Below, one piece after another: positions 15,795 through 17,230 of a stretch of DNA of 17,230 nt. The translations under genes and the position numbers were made by a program. How positions within the stretch are numbered: the stretch's first letter is position 1; every line of letters begins with the position of its first letter. This DNA is from CAYPTY01 sp964413935. GTDB lineage: Bacteria; Bacteroidota; Rhodothermia; Balneolales; Balneolaceae. The stretch spans positions 1 through 17,230 of the forward strand of contig CAYPTY010000031.1 in NCBI GenBank assembly GCA_964413935.1. The letters are read 5' to 3'. The notes under the pieces were generated by a model. The model was not told the origin of the DNA. It did no database searches and was given only the letters and a program-made list of their open reading frames with translations.

Positions 15795-17072
15795 TTATTT
15801 CACCCGCTCCAGTATGATGCAGGTGATATCATCACTCTGGGTTTCTCCCTCGCAAAAGGTATCGATGGTATTAATGAGCTTCTCCATCATTTCAGCGGGT
15901 TTCAGATCCCGGTTATCGATGAGCCACTGCTGAAAACGCTCATCCGAATAGAAATCCCCGTTTGCATTGCAGGCTTCGGGGATCCCATCTGAATAGATGA
16001 CAATCTTCTGCCCCACCTCGATCTGCTTCACTTCCCACTCAAAACTGTTCGGATACAGAATCCCAAGCATTATGCCCCCCGCCTTCAGCTCTTTGAGTTC
16101 GCCACTTTCCCTGCTGATGATATAGGGATCGTTATGGCCGGCATTTACATATTTAAAGCTGTGTTCCCGGGTGTTGAGCTCTCCGTAAAAAGCGGTAATG
16201 AATTTGTCAATGGGGGAATCTTCAAAAATAAGTTTGTTCACCTTGTCGATGCATTCCTCAACCGAACAGTTGTCCGCGATATGGGATCGCAGAGAGGCCC
16301 GCATAGTGGCCATCAATAACGATGCCGGCACTCCTTTACCGCTCACATCCGCAACGGTGAATCCCCATTTGTCGGTACCCGGAATCTCGATAAAGTCGTA
16401 GTAATCGCCCCCCACGCTTTTGGCCGCCCGGCTGAATCCGGCAACCTCGTAATTCCGGATCTCGGGGATTTCTTCCGGCCAGAAACCGGATTGTATATCA
16501 CGGGCCAGATCCAGTTCTTTTTCCAGGATTTCTTTTTCGATGCGCTCCTGCTGCAGTTTGGCGTTTTCCAGTGCAATGGCAGCATGATTGGCCAGCGACT
16601 GAAACAGAGGAATATCATCGGCATCAAAATCTTTGTCGCCTAGCCGGTTAATGGCTTGCAGGGCGCCAATACATTCGCCTTCATTGGTTATCAGCGGTAC
16701 ACAGATCAGGTTACGGGTACGAAAGGTGCTCTGCACACTCATTTCACCGTCAAACCGGGGATCTGCCTGTACATCATTGACAATCACAGAACTCTGGTTC
16801 TGCACCGACCAGCCGCTGATGCCTTTGTCTGAATCAATGGATTTGCCGGAAATCTCGGCAGTTGCCGGTCCGGTGGGAATAGTGAGGGTAAGTTTTTTGC
16901 CGTCATCGGATAAGAGGAAAAGGGAGCTGGCTTCCGAATGCATGATCACTTTGGCAGAGTTCATGATTTCGCTGAGCACATGATCCAGCCCCAGCTGACT
17001 GTTGATCTTCTTGACCAGGTCGATCAGCAGGTTCCACTGCTCTGTAGAAATGGTTTTGATGTAATCTGGCAT
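15795..17072 (-). CDS. GAF-domain SpoIIE/RsbU-type PP2C protein phosphatase
   Basis: A 425-residue soluble regulator. A GAF sensor domain spans about 25-170 ('EASSLFLLSDDGKKLTL', 'GISGWSV', 'CIGALQAINR'). A linker helix follows (170-198, 'LEKELDLARDIQSGFWP', a hallmark of RsbU-like phosphatases). The PPM/SpoIIE phosphatase domain (about 200-425) has metal-binding Asp223 (GGDYYDF), Asp242 (ADVSGKG), Asp362 (YSDGI) and Asp415 (SDDITC). Such enzymes dephosphorylate Ser/Thr in anti-sigma-factor antagonists (STAS proteins), releasing a partner switch. The GAF ligand is unknown. No anti-sigma kinase lies in the window; the only STAS-like candidate is the broken gene at 9111-9504, which is distant. 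The ATG at 17072 opens the GAF-containing frame. It appears to be a single-gene unit here. Confidence 0.93.
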   Translation of the reverse strand: MPDYIKTISTEQWNLLIDLVKKINSQLGLDHVLSEIMNSAKVIMHSEASSLFLLSDDGKKLTLTIPTGPATAEISGKSIDSDKGISGWSVQNQSSVIVNDVQADPRFDGEMSVQSTFRTRNLICVPLITNEGECIGALQAINRLGDKDFDADDIPLFQSLANHAAIALENAKLQQERIEKEILEKELDLARDIQSGFWPEEIPEIRNYEVAGFSRAAKSVGGDYYDFIEIPGTDKWGFTVADVSGKGVPASLLMATMRASLRSHIADNCSVEECIDKVNKLIFEDSPIDKFITAFYGELNTREHSFKYVNAGHNDPYIISRESGELKELKAGGIMLGILYPNSFEWEVKQIEVGQKIVIYSDGIPEACNANGDFYSDERFQQWLIDNRDLKPAEMMEKLINTIDTFCEGETQSDDITCIILERVK

Positions 17073-17134
17073 GTTTACCCTGTACCCTTTTTAAAGCCGC
17101 CTAAGTATACAACGAAAATGCGGGATGCTGAAAT

Positions 17135-17191
17135 GGAATAAATACTCTGTTTATCCCGGTTTTTCTGGTTCCACCGCTCTGCTGCGGAACC
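17135..17191. repeat. Pair of adjacent inverted repeats upstream of the phosphatase gene
   Basis: Two hairpins lie side by side in the 158-bp region before the GAF-SpoIIE gene. The first is GGAATAAA (17135-17142) with TTTATCCC (17150-17157), 7 of 8 pairing. The second is GGTTCC (17167-17172) with GGAACC (17186-17191), whose stem extends inward imperfectly (GC/GC around a TCT loop). They could be a repeated intergenic element or terminator/leader structures for a gene beyond the right edge. I see no clear promoter here. Confidence 0.4.
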
Positions 17192-17230
17192 TGAACCTCG
17201 GTTTGAGTCAGAATCTGAATAGAGCGTTAC

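Noticed and set aside
17074..17230. Minus-strand open frame running in from the right edge (about 50 codons, ending just before ATG 17072)
   Set aside because: It spans both inverted repeats, its composition is Ser/Asn/Arg-rich without family resemblance, and it looks like an accidental opening in intergenic DNA. The C-terminus of a gene beyond the edge cannot be excluded.

Overview
The window looks like chromosomal DNA of a Gram-negative bacterium of the Bacteroidota/Balneolota type. The signs are many Sec signal peptides on envelope proteins, a lipoprotein, weak Shine-Dalgarno sequences, moderate GC, and a secreted protease ending in a type IX secretion (T9SS) type A sorting domain with the 'SQNYPNPFNPST' signature. 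A broken pilin-like gene with a 'QQLLLxILxVIIVG' core also recalls Balneolota. The phylum is an inference. I see no tRNA, rRNA, CRISPR array, transposase or phage gene.

Left part (1-5056): two minus-strand genes encode an exported LPP20-like protein with a C-terminal NTF2-like domain and an exported transglutaminase-like protein. Divergent from them are two plus-strand genes: an LPP20-like lipoprotein and a second exported LPP20-like protein. A good sigma70-type promoter (3620-3648) precedes the lipoprotein gene.

Middle (5070-13430): a tightly packed minus-strand run. In transcription order it holds a secreted metzincin protease with a T9SS tail, an MFS transporter, a SpoIIAA-like gene split by a frameshift in an A9 run, a DUF427 protein, a CHASE2-type membrane adenylate cyclase, and an exported SH3-M48 zinc peptidase. 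Gaps range from 3 to 38 bp, so much of this may be one operon. The M48 gene converges on the LPP20-like pair with only 13 bp between stop codons.

Right part (13554-17072): a minus-strand exported protein with a carboxypeptidase-D-regulatory-like domain (its start codon is unclear), a small plus-strand outer-membrane barrel-like protein, a decayed pilin-like pseudogene, and a minus-strand GAF-SpoIIE (RsbU-type) phosphatase. Two adjacent inverted repeats lie upstream of the phosphatase.

The most interesting reading is that 75-8543 forms an envelope module: LPP20-like exported proteins, a transglutaminase-like protein and an SH3-peptidase beside a cyclase with an extracytoplasmic CHASE2 sensor. 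This is a hypothesis from gene content and spacing. Three separate single-base reading-frame problems fall within about 6 kb (near 9366, 14721 and 15452). They may be real decay, slippage, or sequence error.
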